From: Cruorifilaria tuberocauda
Lineage: Eukaryota > Nematoda > Chromadorea > Rhabditida > Onchocercidae
Direction: 5' to 3'
DNA length: 64,000 bases
Assembly (NCBI GenBank): GCA_013365365.1
Contig: JABVXU010000037.1
Coordinates: forward strand, 124,001-188,000
The notes under the pieces are model-generated. The model worked only from the letters and a program-made list of their open reading frames with translations. It searched no databases and had not been told where the DNA came from. Below are positions 28,500 through 42,978 of this stretch, one piece after another. Position 1 is the first letter of the stretch. Each line of letters begins with the position of its first letter. The position numbers were made by a program, and so were the translations under genes.

Positions 28500-31400
28500 A
28501 TGGGTGTAACAATAAATGGTGCCCTGTTCTGTGGTCAGTTAGGCATGAGCCTGATGCAAACATTCTTCATGTTTTATTACGTCAAAGTGTTCTTGAATAT
28601 TTATAAGATCGATCAGTTTTGGTTTGGTGTGGCGCAAATGTTATTCGCCATTTGGAATGCCATCAATGATCCCTTATTTGGTTATGCTCAGGTTTGAAAC
28701 TGATGCCATTCAAAAAAAATCACAAAAGTACTGAAATAGAAATGTTGCCCTATGTGGGAAATGAAAAAAATTTTTCATATAACGATGATTGTCGGCTTTA
28801 TTGATTTAATTTCTTTATTAATTTATGAATATTATTAAATGGAATTAATACAAATAACTAAATCGCACTCAACATGCCACTGTTTTCCTTCGCTGAACAA
28901 TATGACTTACTTCTCAGCCATTTGCAATAAGTTTTCGTAATTGCTGACTACCTGTATTTATTTCTTCTTAATATTATTAGGCATCTTATTAAAACCTGTA
29001 AAATGAAATTTTAATTAATAAAGATTTCTATCAACTTTTTTTTGCTTTTAGGATGTTAGTATCACATGGTTTCACTGTCGCACAAAAGTGATATCAATTT
29101 TGGGACCTTGTTTGGCAGTCTCGTTTTTGGTTTTATGGTTTCCATGGAATAGCATGAATGAAGCATCATTGTCGTACGTTGTCGGATGCCATTTGGTTTT
29201 TGGTCTTTTCTTCTATGATGCCTTTTACAGGTATCCGCTATTTTTCATCTCTTTTTCTTTCTTAATTTAATGAATGAAGAAGTTTTTCCAATTTATTTAA
29301 ATTTAATAATGCAACTTATCTCTATATTAAAGTGATAAAGATAACACTCACTTTTCCCTTTTAATCATCTTAAAGCAGTTACTATCTGTTGCAGTTGCAT
29401 TAGTGTTGCATGGAGTGCCTTATTCGCGGAAACAACTTGCAGTAAATCTGAGCGTATTTCAGCTTTGAAATTTTCCCAATTTGCGATTCTGGTATCTGTG
29501 AACATCATACCAATCACTGAGAAACTGAGCAATGGGCTGAATGTAAATCTGCTTCACTCTTTATTAACTTTTAATTGTAATGATTTGATTTAGCATTTGT
29601 GATTTTACAATACATCGTAATATATATACACAGTATCAAATGGAGCATACAACGAAGAAGCCATCCCAAAAATCGAAGATAGAAACTTTTATAAGCTGCT
29701 CTTATAATTTATAAGTTAACGCATATCTAAAAATTTAATTTAGTGTTTTATTGATCACTTTTGATTTGATAATTTCAGGATTTCCGGACTTTCCAATATA
29801 TTAGTGTTGTTATCGCGGTACTAGCATTGCTTTGTTTCAAAGTTACCGGATCACTACATTATAAAAATGAATTGATGCACGAGAATTTATTCTCTCCGGC
29901 AACACCGTTGCAGGAAAAATCTATGGAAAAGTTTCGGAATGTTTTCAAGATAACGAAACAGATACTAACAAGACATGATTTCCGAACCATTGCCATAACT
30001 TATTTTCTCCATGCATGCAGGTTCATTCCTTTTTGCTTTTAAATGTTAAGAATTTTAATTTTTTTCCAATTTATAAAATCTATTCAAGCTTTGGATCCAA
30101 CTGTAAAATCAAGAGATTTAGTTTTCATCTTAATTTTTCTCAATGTCAGATCGACCGCTCATCTGAACTTTGCTGTCATTGCCACCGAAATACTCATCCC
30201 AGAAGAGATTATGGTAAAAGGGTCTTGGAAAATGAGCTTTTTCTATGCGGCATGCACACTTATCCCACAGGTTATTACTTTCTTTTTCGTTTTTTTTATA
30301 AATATAATTTATTGATTTAAAAGAATTAAAAATATTATAAACAGGATTTTTTTCTTTCGAATTTACTGGAATTGCAGCTGTTTGTAATATTCAGCGGTAA
30401 AATAATCATCAGAATAGGTGCAGCGTCAGTTATTATAAAATCATTTGTGGCTTCCGTTATTGCATCTGCTTTACTTCTTATCTTCGGATATAGTAATCCA
30501 TACTTAATCGTTTCATTCATGTTTTTTGACAGGTATTTCTACTAATTCTTAGCATTTGTTATTATATGATATTTTACTTATTATCGGCTCGAGCTATTCC
30601 CAAGCTTTATCATCACCTGGGTGGTACATAAATACATAGAAGCATCTGTTCAATCTTTCTTTAATTCGTCATAACGAATTAAATAGAATTTTTTATAACA
30701 AGTTAATAGAAGTTTGCTAAGTGAAAATCAAGCAGTTAATGCTACATACTTCCATTCCCTTTGTAATCTATATCATACGATCAATCGTCGTTGGCTATTT
30801 CATTCATTTTCAGCATATCAGTTCATTCAATATCTCCATTATATCAAGTTTTATTAGCTGATTATATTGACGAAGATATGGTTTTTTTTGCAAGACAGTA
30901 AGTCGATATATCTTTTATTTTCTTTAATTTTTTACTCAAAACTGAAGGACTAGATCCACCATAGTATTCAATTTTTCCAACTTGAAAAGTTCATTTTGTT
31001 CTCTGTTTCTAGTATGATATATTGAAAAAGCAATTTAGTTATTGATAACTATGAACTGTTGATAAGTGAAATATTTCCTTTTGATCGACATGATTTCAGA
31101 AAGCCAATATCAACTATTATATATAGTTTAGCTGCTTTTTTGGTCAGACCAGCTCAATCTGTTGCACCATTTATTATCGTAATGATTCTTACTCGTTATG
31201 GTTATAAGGTTACTATTAAAAATTTTTATTTGATTTCAGACGCGCATGAAATGAGCGGAATACGCATAAATATGAAACAATTGTTTGCTTGTTATTTCAA
31301 GAATTCATGAAATTTTCTCCTAATTTTCTAAATAATTTAGGAGTATCAAGCAAGCAATTTAGTGCGTTTGCAGCTCAGTAATGGAATGTTTTATGTCGTT

Positions 31401-31502
31401 TGTTCGACAACTTTATTAATTAGTGCTGCGCAGTTACTAATTTTCTATTCTTTTGCTTTAAGGTGTTCAGTAAAAAATCCCAGAGGCGATATTTTTATGT
31501 AG
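28500..31502 (+). CDS. TMEM180/MFSD13A-like major facilitator membrane protein
   Basis: Polytopic membrane protein of the major facilitator superfamily related to human TMEM180 (MFSD13A); substrate not known to me. Nine exons in phase: 28500–28691, 29052–29230, 29395–29542, 29779–30020, 30150–30270, 30378–30532, 30814–30897, 31100–31208, 31341–31502; 463 residues. The N-terminal block YYVKVFLNIYKIDQFWFG followed by IWNAINDPLFGY matches the strongly conserved start of the family (YKI…LWNSLNDPLFGW). Hydrophobic segments recur through the protein, for example ILGPCLAVSFLVLWF, FAILVSVNIIPI, YISVVIAVLALLCF and VASVIASALLLIFGY, giving roughly ten to twelve membrane spans. The ATG at 28500 is the first in frame and directly precedes the first span. 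The C-terminus is short (NPRGDIFM). Confidence 0.85.
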
Positions 31503-32246
31503 TATTAGTTCTCAACTAATTATGTATCTCGTTCGTTAATTTGTATTACTAGCTGTATAATTTAGGGGCAATTAATATTGGTTGTTGACAACTGTTAACA
31601 TTTGATTGTTTTTATTAATAATAATAGTGATTGGATTTCGCGTTCAGCTGTTGATGACAATGAGTGATTTTTGATAAATGTTAGTATATTACGGTAAAAC
31701 TGACTATAATCTGTGATAGATAAGTATGTGTAAATAGATCTATATAAGCATTCAGCATTTGACATGGTTTGCTAATACTTATTGGAAACAAAAAGAGAAA
31801 ATTTTCTGTGTATAATGTTATTGTATTATTGATAATATGCAGCAATAATTTTGAACCACGATTTTGCAATTCTTGACCACGATTTTGGAAAAGGATTTCT
31901 TCAATGGAAAGCGATCATGTAGAATCTATCCACATATCCAATTCAATGTTTTCTCTTCATTTGAAGTGAGATAGTAATATGATTGCATATTAAAATTGGC
32001 ATCATAGAAGCTTGTGATGTTTATGATTGTAGTTATAAAAGCATTTTGTATAACACCATAAAATGATTTATGAAAAAATCACCATGTGATGTTATACCCG
32101 TATTATTTATTTTTTCCTTTTTAGGTTTTAGAGGAATAATATTTTGTTTCCAAGTTTTAAAAATTTTTTTGCGAAGAAATATTAAGGTTTAATTTTTTTA
32201 TAAATACTTTATTTTTCTCAATTGTTTTGAAGTTGGTTGAGAGTAC
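31503..32246. other. Intergenic, nothing recognised
   Basis: AT-rich 3' flank of the TMEM180-like gene and of the convergent short ORF at 32247–32390. No supported coding frame, RNA gene or element was seen. Confidence 0.5.
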
Positions 32247-32390
32247 TTATCCAAGTGAAAACGTTAGTTTGTTTGGATTTCTTGTTGACTTCTCTTTGAT
32301 GGTTTCGTCTGCCGGTTTTAGCTGGTTCTCATTTGCTTTTGTTGCTTGATGAAACCATGTAACCAGTACCAATATAAAAAACTCTGCCAT
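32247..32390 (-). CDS. Short ORF encoding a possible secreted peptide (47 aa)
   Basis: A complete ATG-to-TAA frame of 47 codons. Residues 1–19 (MAEFFILVLVTWFHQATKA) look like a signal peptide: hydrophobic core with small residues before the predicted cut. The rest is polar and basic (NQLKPADETIKEK, then RNPNKLTFSLG). The protein ends in Gly after Lys-Leu-Thr-Phe-Ser-Leu, which would allow C-terminal amidation if it were a peptide hormone precursor; this is inference. An in-frame splice donor (AAC/GTTTTC) just before the end means it could instead be a first exon. A 3' splice-like TTTTTATAG lies about 35 bases upstream of the ATG. No family recognised. Confidence 0.35.
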   Translation of the reverse strand: MAEFFILVLVTWFHQATKANENQLKPADETIKEKSTRNPNKLTFSLG

Positions 32391-33554
32391 AAATACTCTC
32401 ACTCATAAGAAAACAATTACTATAAAAATAAGTCAACAAAGAAAAAAGAAAAAACACCGTTAAAAAAAATCAAGACAACAAAATAAGAATATCAAACATG
32501 AACTTCCGGAGAAAAATATAAGAATCATTAGGTATTGGTTTTTGGCATTTATTTTGTTTTTAATTTTGTTCTACGTTGTTAACTTCTCTGAAGTGCTAAA
32601 AAGAGTGGTCTTTGAATTATTTATTAGACTAGAGTTTCTTCTTATATTCATCATAGGTTGGCTTATTCCTCCTTTGCATGATTCTTATCATGAAGAGATT
32701 TTTTCCGAGTTTTTTTGATTTAGAATTTTTTTTCCTTTTGTTAGAATGGTTTTTGTTTTTTTATTTATATCTTTCAGAGTGAATGTAAGTCCTTGTTGGC
32801 CTATTCCAAGAAGAAAAAGATAAATTATTATTTTTTCACCTTTGCTATCCTCAATTCAACAAATTTTTTGGATATATGATGTGATGTAGTTTGGGTAATT
32901 AAATTTCATCATGAAATGTCAAAAACTGAGAATTAACTTTTTATTGACACTTCAATGGGAAGGCAGAAATTTTCTCCTTCAATTTAGATAATTTATCTTT
33001 TAGTGGAAGCGATTGTAGGTATTGATAATTAAAAGAGTAAATAGGCAGCAATAATAATATGTTTATTGCATTGTATCATTATTATGTTGATTTTAGAGAG
33101 ATGAAACATTTAAAGCTTTAACTATAACGAGTAATGAATAAACTTAGAACTATAAGACTGACTGAGAACACGGATTACGTGAATATTACGTCAATGTATG
33201 CGTGAGTATATGTTGTATAGGGAAGAGAATGAAGGATTGCAAAATAAGCCTAGGCTTAAGAGAAGGAAAGGAAGGCCCTTGTGGTGTAATGTTGTTGCTA
33301 ACTAACCAATACTAGAGCTGACAACAGCTTTTCTAAAGGCATGGATGGCCTCATTGAGAGGAGCTGGAAAATGGATACTATAACTGCGGCAGCTGGAAAA
33401 TGTTCCTTTGACGCTAATCGATTCATCCATACACTTAAAATATTTATTCATTCACTTACTTATTCACGTAATCTCCCACGCTTAATCATTTCTTTCATGA
33501 AGCATTAATGCTTATTATTTACTTGTTTCTATTTAGCAACCGCCATTAGGGTAT
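32391..33554. other. Intergenic, with a less AT-rich patch near 33200–33420
   Basis: No coding frame was supported. Around 33200–33420 the base composition is more balanced than the flanks and includes a perfect 14-base palindrome (TAAGCCTAGGCTTA, 33245–33258) and two nearby copies of AGCTGGAAAATG. This might be the remnant of a repeat or an untranslated exon of the downstream Rab gene; I could not decide. Confidence 0.4.
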
Positions 33555-33559
33555 AAATT

Positions 33560-33592
33560 GTCGTTATTGTTGTTGTTGTTGTTGTTGTTTTG
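33560..33592. repeat. (TTG)n microsatellite upstream of the Rab27 start
   Basis: About eight TTG/TTA units followed by TTTGACGGTGGTGG. It sits 30–60 bases before the ATG at 33621 and just upstream of a 3' splice-like TTAGCTCAG (ending 33611), so it may form part of the polypyrimidine region of a trans- or cis-splice acceptor. Confidence 0.8.
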
Positions 33593-33593
33593 A

Positions 33594-36436
<2,843 letters not shown>

Positions 36437-38012
36437 TTACCTTTCTTCAACAATGTTTTTGTTCTTTCTTCTTTCATCCGTTATAAATTTTCCCAATTTT
36501 ATTTTTAATCTATAAAAGGAGTATGATATTTAATTACATTTATGTACATTTATATATTTATATGCACTTTCTAGGTCAAATTTAAAAATTTTGAATTAAA
36601 ATGTTGAATTAATTGAAATTCACGCCATAAAGAGATCTTCATAATTTTTCTTTTTCCATTTTTCAGTTATTAGTTAAAGTCACAAAGCTAATTGTAATCT
36701 TCCAATACGTTTCAGGAGAAATGAATTCATCCTTAAATTCATTTCACCGTTTTTAAAGATGAAGCTAGACCAAATAAATTATTTAAATGTAGAATATTTG
36801 AATATGCTACCCATTGCAGCGGAAAATGCCGACAAATACTGCAGAAGATTTGCCTGAAAAACATTAAAATGTTTCCAATTTTTTCGTTCTTTTGAAATAA
36901 ATTTTTATCAAATGAATTTAACGAAATTTTGGAAAATTCCATGGACGAAATAAATTTTCCTAAAGGATTAAAAATCAACAAAAATCAATCAGCAAAGGAT
37001 TAATCAATATTCTCAGAATATTGGGAATATATCTTTATATGATGTAATTTTTCCACAATGTAAATAAAAGTTTCCTCTTTGGAAACATGTTATGAACATC
37101 TTTTTGGGCAATGGAAGCGTGTTATGAATATCTTTTTGAAATGTCTCTTCTTTCCTATTTATATGTTTCATTTTTTTATACCGCTACTTACATGATTTCC
37201 TCTGTTCTTTCTTAATGTTATTTCACTTCAATTATTGTTTTGACTTTGCCATATATTACTGATCATATTCTGTCAATCAAATTCATACTAATTTGATAAA
37301 CATCTACTGTATATAAATAGATGCATGCGTAAATATTTGAGGCATAAAATTCGCGTGCGTAGCTTAGCAGTGGAATTAAAAAAAAGTAAATGCAATTCTT
37401 TAGTAGAATTAATTTTGCAAATTGAATTACATGACAATGTGATACGGTAAAAAGTGGAAATAAGAGCCGCAATAGAAATGATTAAAATAATATCCAAATG
37501 AACAAATAGATCAAATGTTCTTCAATGCTGAAGAAACCCGAGAAGATGATTCCATCAACTATGATAATATGCAACTTGGATTATGACAATACTTACTAAG
37601 ATAAGAAAGATGATTGAAAACCTGGCTTCGAAAGGTTAGAACATCTCCATTCAAACAATTAAGCTATCAGTAGTTATGTACGTAATGGTAATATATTGGA
37701 ATGATAGGATCTATTTCGACAGTCTAGTTTCCATATTATAAAAATGGAATAAAACCAGATTTTACAAGTAAAAAAATTTCCAATATAGTTTTATCGTCAT
37801 TTTGGAAGTACTTATGTTAGATATAAACGGAATGGATAAAATTTAGTTGAAGCTTTGAATAAGTATGAAACACTGCAAACATTTACATTCATGATTACGA
37901 ATATAGTTGTACGCGATTTGTTTAAAGAAAAAGAAAGGGAAATTTCAACTTATTTATATTTCAGAACCGAACAGCTACAGAGGTCTGTTACATAACTAAC
38001 AAAATAACAAAG
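36437..38012. other. Intergenic between convergent rab-27 and uri-1
   Basis: The two genes end facing each other, so this stretch should hold both 3' untranslated regions. Only AT-rich sequence and short unsupported frames were seen. Confidence 0.5.
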
Positions 38013-41000
38013 CTAATCGAGATGTGCGCGTGACATCTTGAATCGTGAAACACGTCGAGGTGAACCAGTCTTCGAAGACATTATAACTGGTATTGATTCC
38101 ATGATTTTCGCATCATTGTCACTAGGTGAATGTCTTTCTAATACTTTACCCGTGAAAGCCTAAAAAGAACAAGTAATTTAAAGTATGTAATTATATTTGT
38201 ATTGAATTGATCACTCTATAATTAATCCTAACATGCTAAACTTCATTACATAATTGCCGACAATAATCAATTTATTTAAAAAGGTGGTAGAAACTGAAAA
38301 ATTAATTCCAATAATATAACAGTAACATGTTTACCTGTTCAGAAATCGGTATAACTTCTTTTCGACTTTCTGATTCAGCAGCAGCTAAAGCATCAACATC
38401 AACTGGAGATCTTTCATTAAAATTACGTAAAATGGAACGTGGAAAAGGACACGAGAAACACGGATCTTCATTTATAATCTGCAAATATTTCAGCATTCCT
38501 AAAGTGTTATTTACCTTCTATTTCTTCTTCCAATGTAATTATATGGATAATATGAATTTATTAACTAACAAAATTTACGAGAAACAATTCAATCAGTACA
38601 ATAAACGATTTGAGAAAATTAACATAAGAAAATGAATTAACAGTGGCAAACAAAGTTTACTTACTATTTTCGGTTCATTTTCGCAGAGCGGTATTTGTGA
38701 ATCCGGCGATAAAATTGGTGTTGTATTAGCAGAATAAGCTTCATCTTCACTTTTAAAACGAACCGTACGCCGTATATTTTGAGATTCATTATTTGCTTCT
38801 TTTGGCACCACTCGAGTAATACTTTCCTCTCCATTGTGCATCGTTTCCATCTCTTTCAGCAAATTGTTACCAGTTGTTGCTTCTTTATTTTTTAATGGAA
38901 AATCATCTGAATCAAGACTACTGCTGAAATTACAATCGAGTCAATTATACTTGCTACTAATTGAAAATCAAAATTAATAGATTTAACGAATTAAGTGACT
39001 CTTAAAATTAATTTAGCAAAATAAACATCATTTCTCTATTACAAGCAAAACATTTGCAAAATTATATGATTTAAACTAAATAGCACTGACTAAGTATTTG
39101 CCTTTTTTTTGATAAACTCTCGCTACAGATATAAATGAGTTAGTAACGATGCTGAAATAATGTGAGCGTTAACTAAAGCTTAACAGATATATAACAAGAC
39201 TGAAAGTTGTATTCCTTAATGATTAAATATCATTAGCAACGACATAAGATATTTGCACTAACTCGTTAGCACTATATGCTTCTTGCACTACAAACTCGAA
39301 AAGAGCAATTATTGTATTAATTATATCATTCAAAATTAAGGATAATGGCATGATAGATTTACTATCATTCTATAAACTACTCACCTATAATCGCTTTCTA
39401 ATTCACCTGCCTCTTCTTCTTGCCTTTCAAGCTCATCCAATCTTTCTAACAATTTTTGATAATCCTAAATTTCAACCATTTTATTGCATTTTCTTCTAAA
39501 TGAAAAATCACTACATTAAAAATATAGAAAATAATTATTGATAGCTGTAAATGTCGCATAAAACTTTCATCTCCAATTATACGTAGATGATTTATAAAAT
39601 TCAGATGAAATAAAAATTCTGCTCTGACCGCAGGAAAGTTCTCGATCTTTCTGCCAAATCCTTTTGTAATTCCTTCATTATAATCTTCGGTTTCACCCAG
39701 CTTTTCGCTTGTTTTCGTAGATAAGTATTCAGCACTAAAAAAATCAATAATTGGAAAGAAAAACAAAGCCACTCACTAAACTGTTAAAGCAAAGCTTCTG
39801 TCAGATGAGAGGCATTGTGCATCAATCAAGATAAACCTGAAATTAAAAGAAAAGCTATAAAGTAGAGCTGCAGGTCTTAAACTTACCGCTACAAGATCAG
39901 TAAAAGAAAAAAAGAGAAATCTGTAAATACTTACTTCGCTAATTCGTTGACTGTGTCAGTTACATCTTCCATGTCATTTAATCCTTCGATTTTTTGTTTG
40001 AAGTCTTCCTGAAGTATTAATTTTAAAATTATTCATATAGAACAAAAGTTCTTCATAATCAAGTATTGCTACTAAATTACTATTTCCCAGTACCATTCAC
40101 TTTTACAAATATATTTCAAGCTTTATGCTCCAACTTATCTCCAATATATAATTGTTTACCTCAGTATTGCATCCTTTTTCCCCTTCTTCTGGCTGTATAT
40201 GATCTTTCTTACGCATACGTCTAACTAAAACATTATATTCTGGTTAAAAAAGAAAGTAATTTGAAAGTAATCTGAGATATTACCTTATATAGTGATTTTT
40301 AACTGTTATTATATCATTTTGTCAATGAATAAAAGCAATATCGAAAATAAAGTTTGCTTTAGTAAAAATACAATCAAAGATCATCACTATTAGCAACAAA
40401 TATTTAATAACACCTTTTATTCATCATTATTAAATACCAAATAATATTTATGAATGTTTCAACAAGTTTAAGAATTCTAAAAAAGCTATAAAAAGAGCAG
40501 TTGCATAAAAGTAGCTAATATGACATGACACTCAAAGATTAAACTAATGAAGAACTTACATTTCTTTTCCTCCTCATACTTCACCTCATCAAGTGGTTCA
40601 CGTATCTCAACTTGTTCTTTTTCCTGCAAACAAATTACAATTGTGCGATATGTTTTTGGAAATATATAAATTACAAGCAAAAAAGACGGAAAGATTTTAG
40701 ATATTTTGGGTAGGCTAAATAACTGTGTGCATTATTTTATCACTCTAAGTTATTAAAAACAGAGTTGTCAAAATCTCAATGATCATGTAAATCTTTTTGG
40801 ATTATCATTATGATCGTAAAAATTTATTTAAAATATTTAATATTCAGAAACAGTTCTAAAAGAGCTCACCAAATCGAACAATTCACTACCCAATTGCATT
40901 TGAGTTAAAGCATGCTTCTTCTGTCCTTCGAAATCATTAATAGTTTTCTGAATAACTGAAAGTCATCTTCAAATTGAGTTCTTCTAACAGATTTACTTTG

Positions 41001-42108
41001 TTATTTCAAACAACAGTAAATGCATATTGACTATAGGTAGTTACTGTTATGCCTTTTACTTTTTCAAATATTTACTTTTTAAAATTGTTCTAATTGTGAT
41101 AATTTCATTATCTTTTTAATTCCATAATATTTACATTATAAAACAAAAAATTATCATAAAAATAGTTAATGATTAATGAACAGTGAAAATTATCGCTTTA
41201 TTAATAATTAATTTCTGAGAAAAATAAACTTACAAGATACTCGACGCTCAATAATTTCACATGCATGAAAGCATGAACATACAGCGAAATAATTGTCACC
41301 AAGTAAAACCATTACTTTATTGGTATGTACAATTCGACCAGGCATAAAACCCACTTTACCCAATGGAACCTGAATTGAAAAAATTCAAACATAGCATAAA
41401 ATAATAGAATGAAAAATAAATTTGCACGGCATTATTCAGGAAGGAAACCTTTATGAAAAACTTATGAAAAATTATGAAGAATATCATTTCAGTGAAAAAT
41501 ATGTAGGAACATATGGAAAAAATTTTTTACGTTAACATTGTGAGCAAGTTTCTTTGGGAGATCCTCAAGATATTTTTGTAGTTTTCGGTAACTTTCGATC
41601 TCTTCTTTTCTTCTTTCTATTTCTATATCACACAGTATTATTTCCTAAAAAAAGGAATGCTATACCTTTCTCTTTTAAATTAATTACTAAAAGTCATATA
41701 CTCTTCAATTAGTGTAATGGAGATGTATCAATAACAAAAGCTAATTCCCTACTCGTTTGTAAAATCAATAGTGAAAGATCACAGAATTAACAAAGCATGA
41801 GCTAATATATTTGACCTAATTTAATGTAAATAAGATTCAAATTGCAAGAATTAAAATGAAAGTGAAATTTAAATCGTTAATTAACTGACAGTTGTTGTAA
41901 CTTCACGAGACTTTCACTCTTTCTTAATAATATTAAAATGTTTATCATACTTCGGTATTTTCCTTTTCTTAACAAAACTAAAAAATTAATTTTTTTTAAT
42001 ATCAGAAAATAAAACCTTATCGATCAATTCTTTCATACGACCCAGTTTTACCGCCTCATTGTAACTATACTGTTCGTTTGCTGAATGAACCTTATTTATC
42101 GTATCCAT
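38013..42108 (-). CDS. uri-1: URI1, unconventional prefoldin RPB5 interactor
   Basis: Prefoldin-like protein that joins the R2TP/prefoldin-like complex and binds the RNA polymerase subunit RPB5. Twelve exons, all phases agreeing: 42108–42016, 41369–41234, 40955–40870, 40623–40560, 40224–40160, 40008–39935, 39836–39777, 39734–39629, 39464–39385, 38923–38665, 38478–38335, 38159–38013; 437 residues. N-terminal prefoldin domain with [17 protein letters not shown] and [14 protein letters not shown]; central acidic coiled-coil part with [14 protein letters not shown]; block [12 protein letters not shown]-terminal signature [13 protein letters not shown] and [10 protein letters not shown], both typical of URI. 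The ATG lies two bases behind a strong TTTTTGCAG acceptor, as expected for spliced-leader addition. The small seventh exon (39836–39777) is supported by phase only. Confidence 0.92.
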
Positions 42109-42111
42109 TCT
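42109..42111 (-). promoter_or_regulatory. Likely spliced-leader (trans-splice) acceptor of uri-1
   Basis: The AG dinucleotide at 42111–42110 ends a T-rich tract and is followed by A and then the start codon ATG at 42108. With a leader this short, trans-splicing is the simplest reading; a cis-spliced 5' exon is the alternative. Confidence 0.5.
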
Positions 42112-42978
42112 GCAAAAACGGTCAAATGTTATCAGTAATTGACAATTTTCACGGTTAGTAATCTTTCATTCATCATTCAAATATCATATCTACATCAACA
42201 GCATAACATTTGACAGCTTAATAGTGATAACACTAATAGCGTTAAAATGTTACAATTTTGTCAAGTTGAGCATTGTATCTAGTTCTAAAATCACTGAAAA
42301 AACCATTTCAATAAAAATTTCTGGGCATAATATTTATTATTCAGTATGAATAATTTTTGGGAGAAAAAAATGTTATTAAAGCCATAATTCTATGAAATTA
42401 GTAGCAAAAATGAAAGAAAAATTATAGCTATAATCAAATATTGACTTGATATTTTCAATCATATGACACATTATATCAACATCATCTGCGGTTAAAATAT
42501 GCAAAAACATATTGCTAACCATTTAAACCATTACTTTATTTAATACAAAATACAATAAAACAAAGAAAGAAAGACAAAGAGATGATATTTTCTGAGTACG
42601 GTTATCACAATATATCTTTACTGTTTTTGAAAAATTTTCTCACTTTGTTTTTTTTTTTCTTTCACATTCTCTTTAAAACAATTACCTCCTTTTAATATTT
42701 CTTTATCCTATTTATATACTTTTATTATTAGATTAATGAAACTATTATCAATTATCTTGTAAACATTTTTGTCAAATAAAGTAACACAAATGTTAGAAAG
42801 AATTTTGTATTCGTTATTTCTACCATTTTCACTCTCTTCTTCTATTCAGCATTTTTTAAAAGTTTACAACATTTTGAACTTTATACTTGAGACCATTTTC
42901 ATTGTGAAACCTCATCATGACACAACAACAATAACAATAACAAATGTGTAATGTACAAATATCATCGATTAATATTTC
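42112..42978. other. Spacer between the oxidase gene and uri-1
   Basis: 870 bases separate the stop of the oxidase (42979) from the start of uri-1, both on the minus strand. No gene was seen. The same orientation and the trans-splice-like uri-1 start would fit an operon, but the spacing is long for one. Confidence 0.45.

Noticed and set aside
38327..38635. Plus-strand 102-codon frame
   Set aside because: Antisense to a well-supported uri-1 exon.
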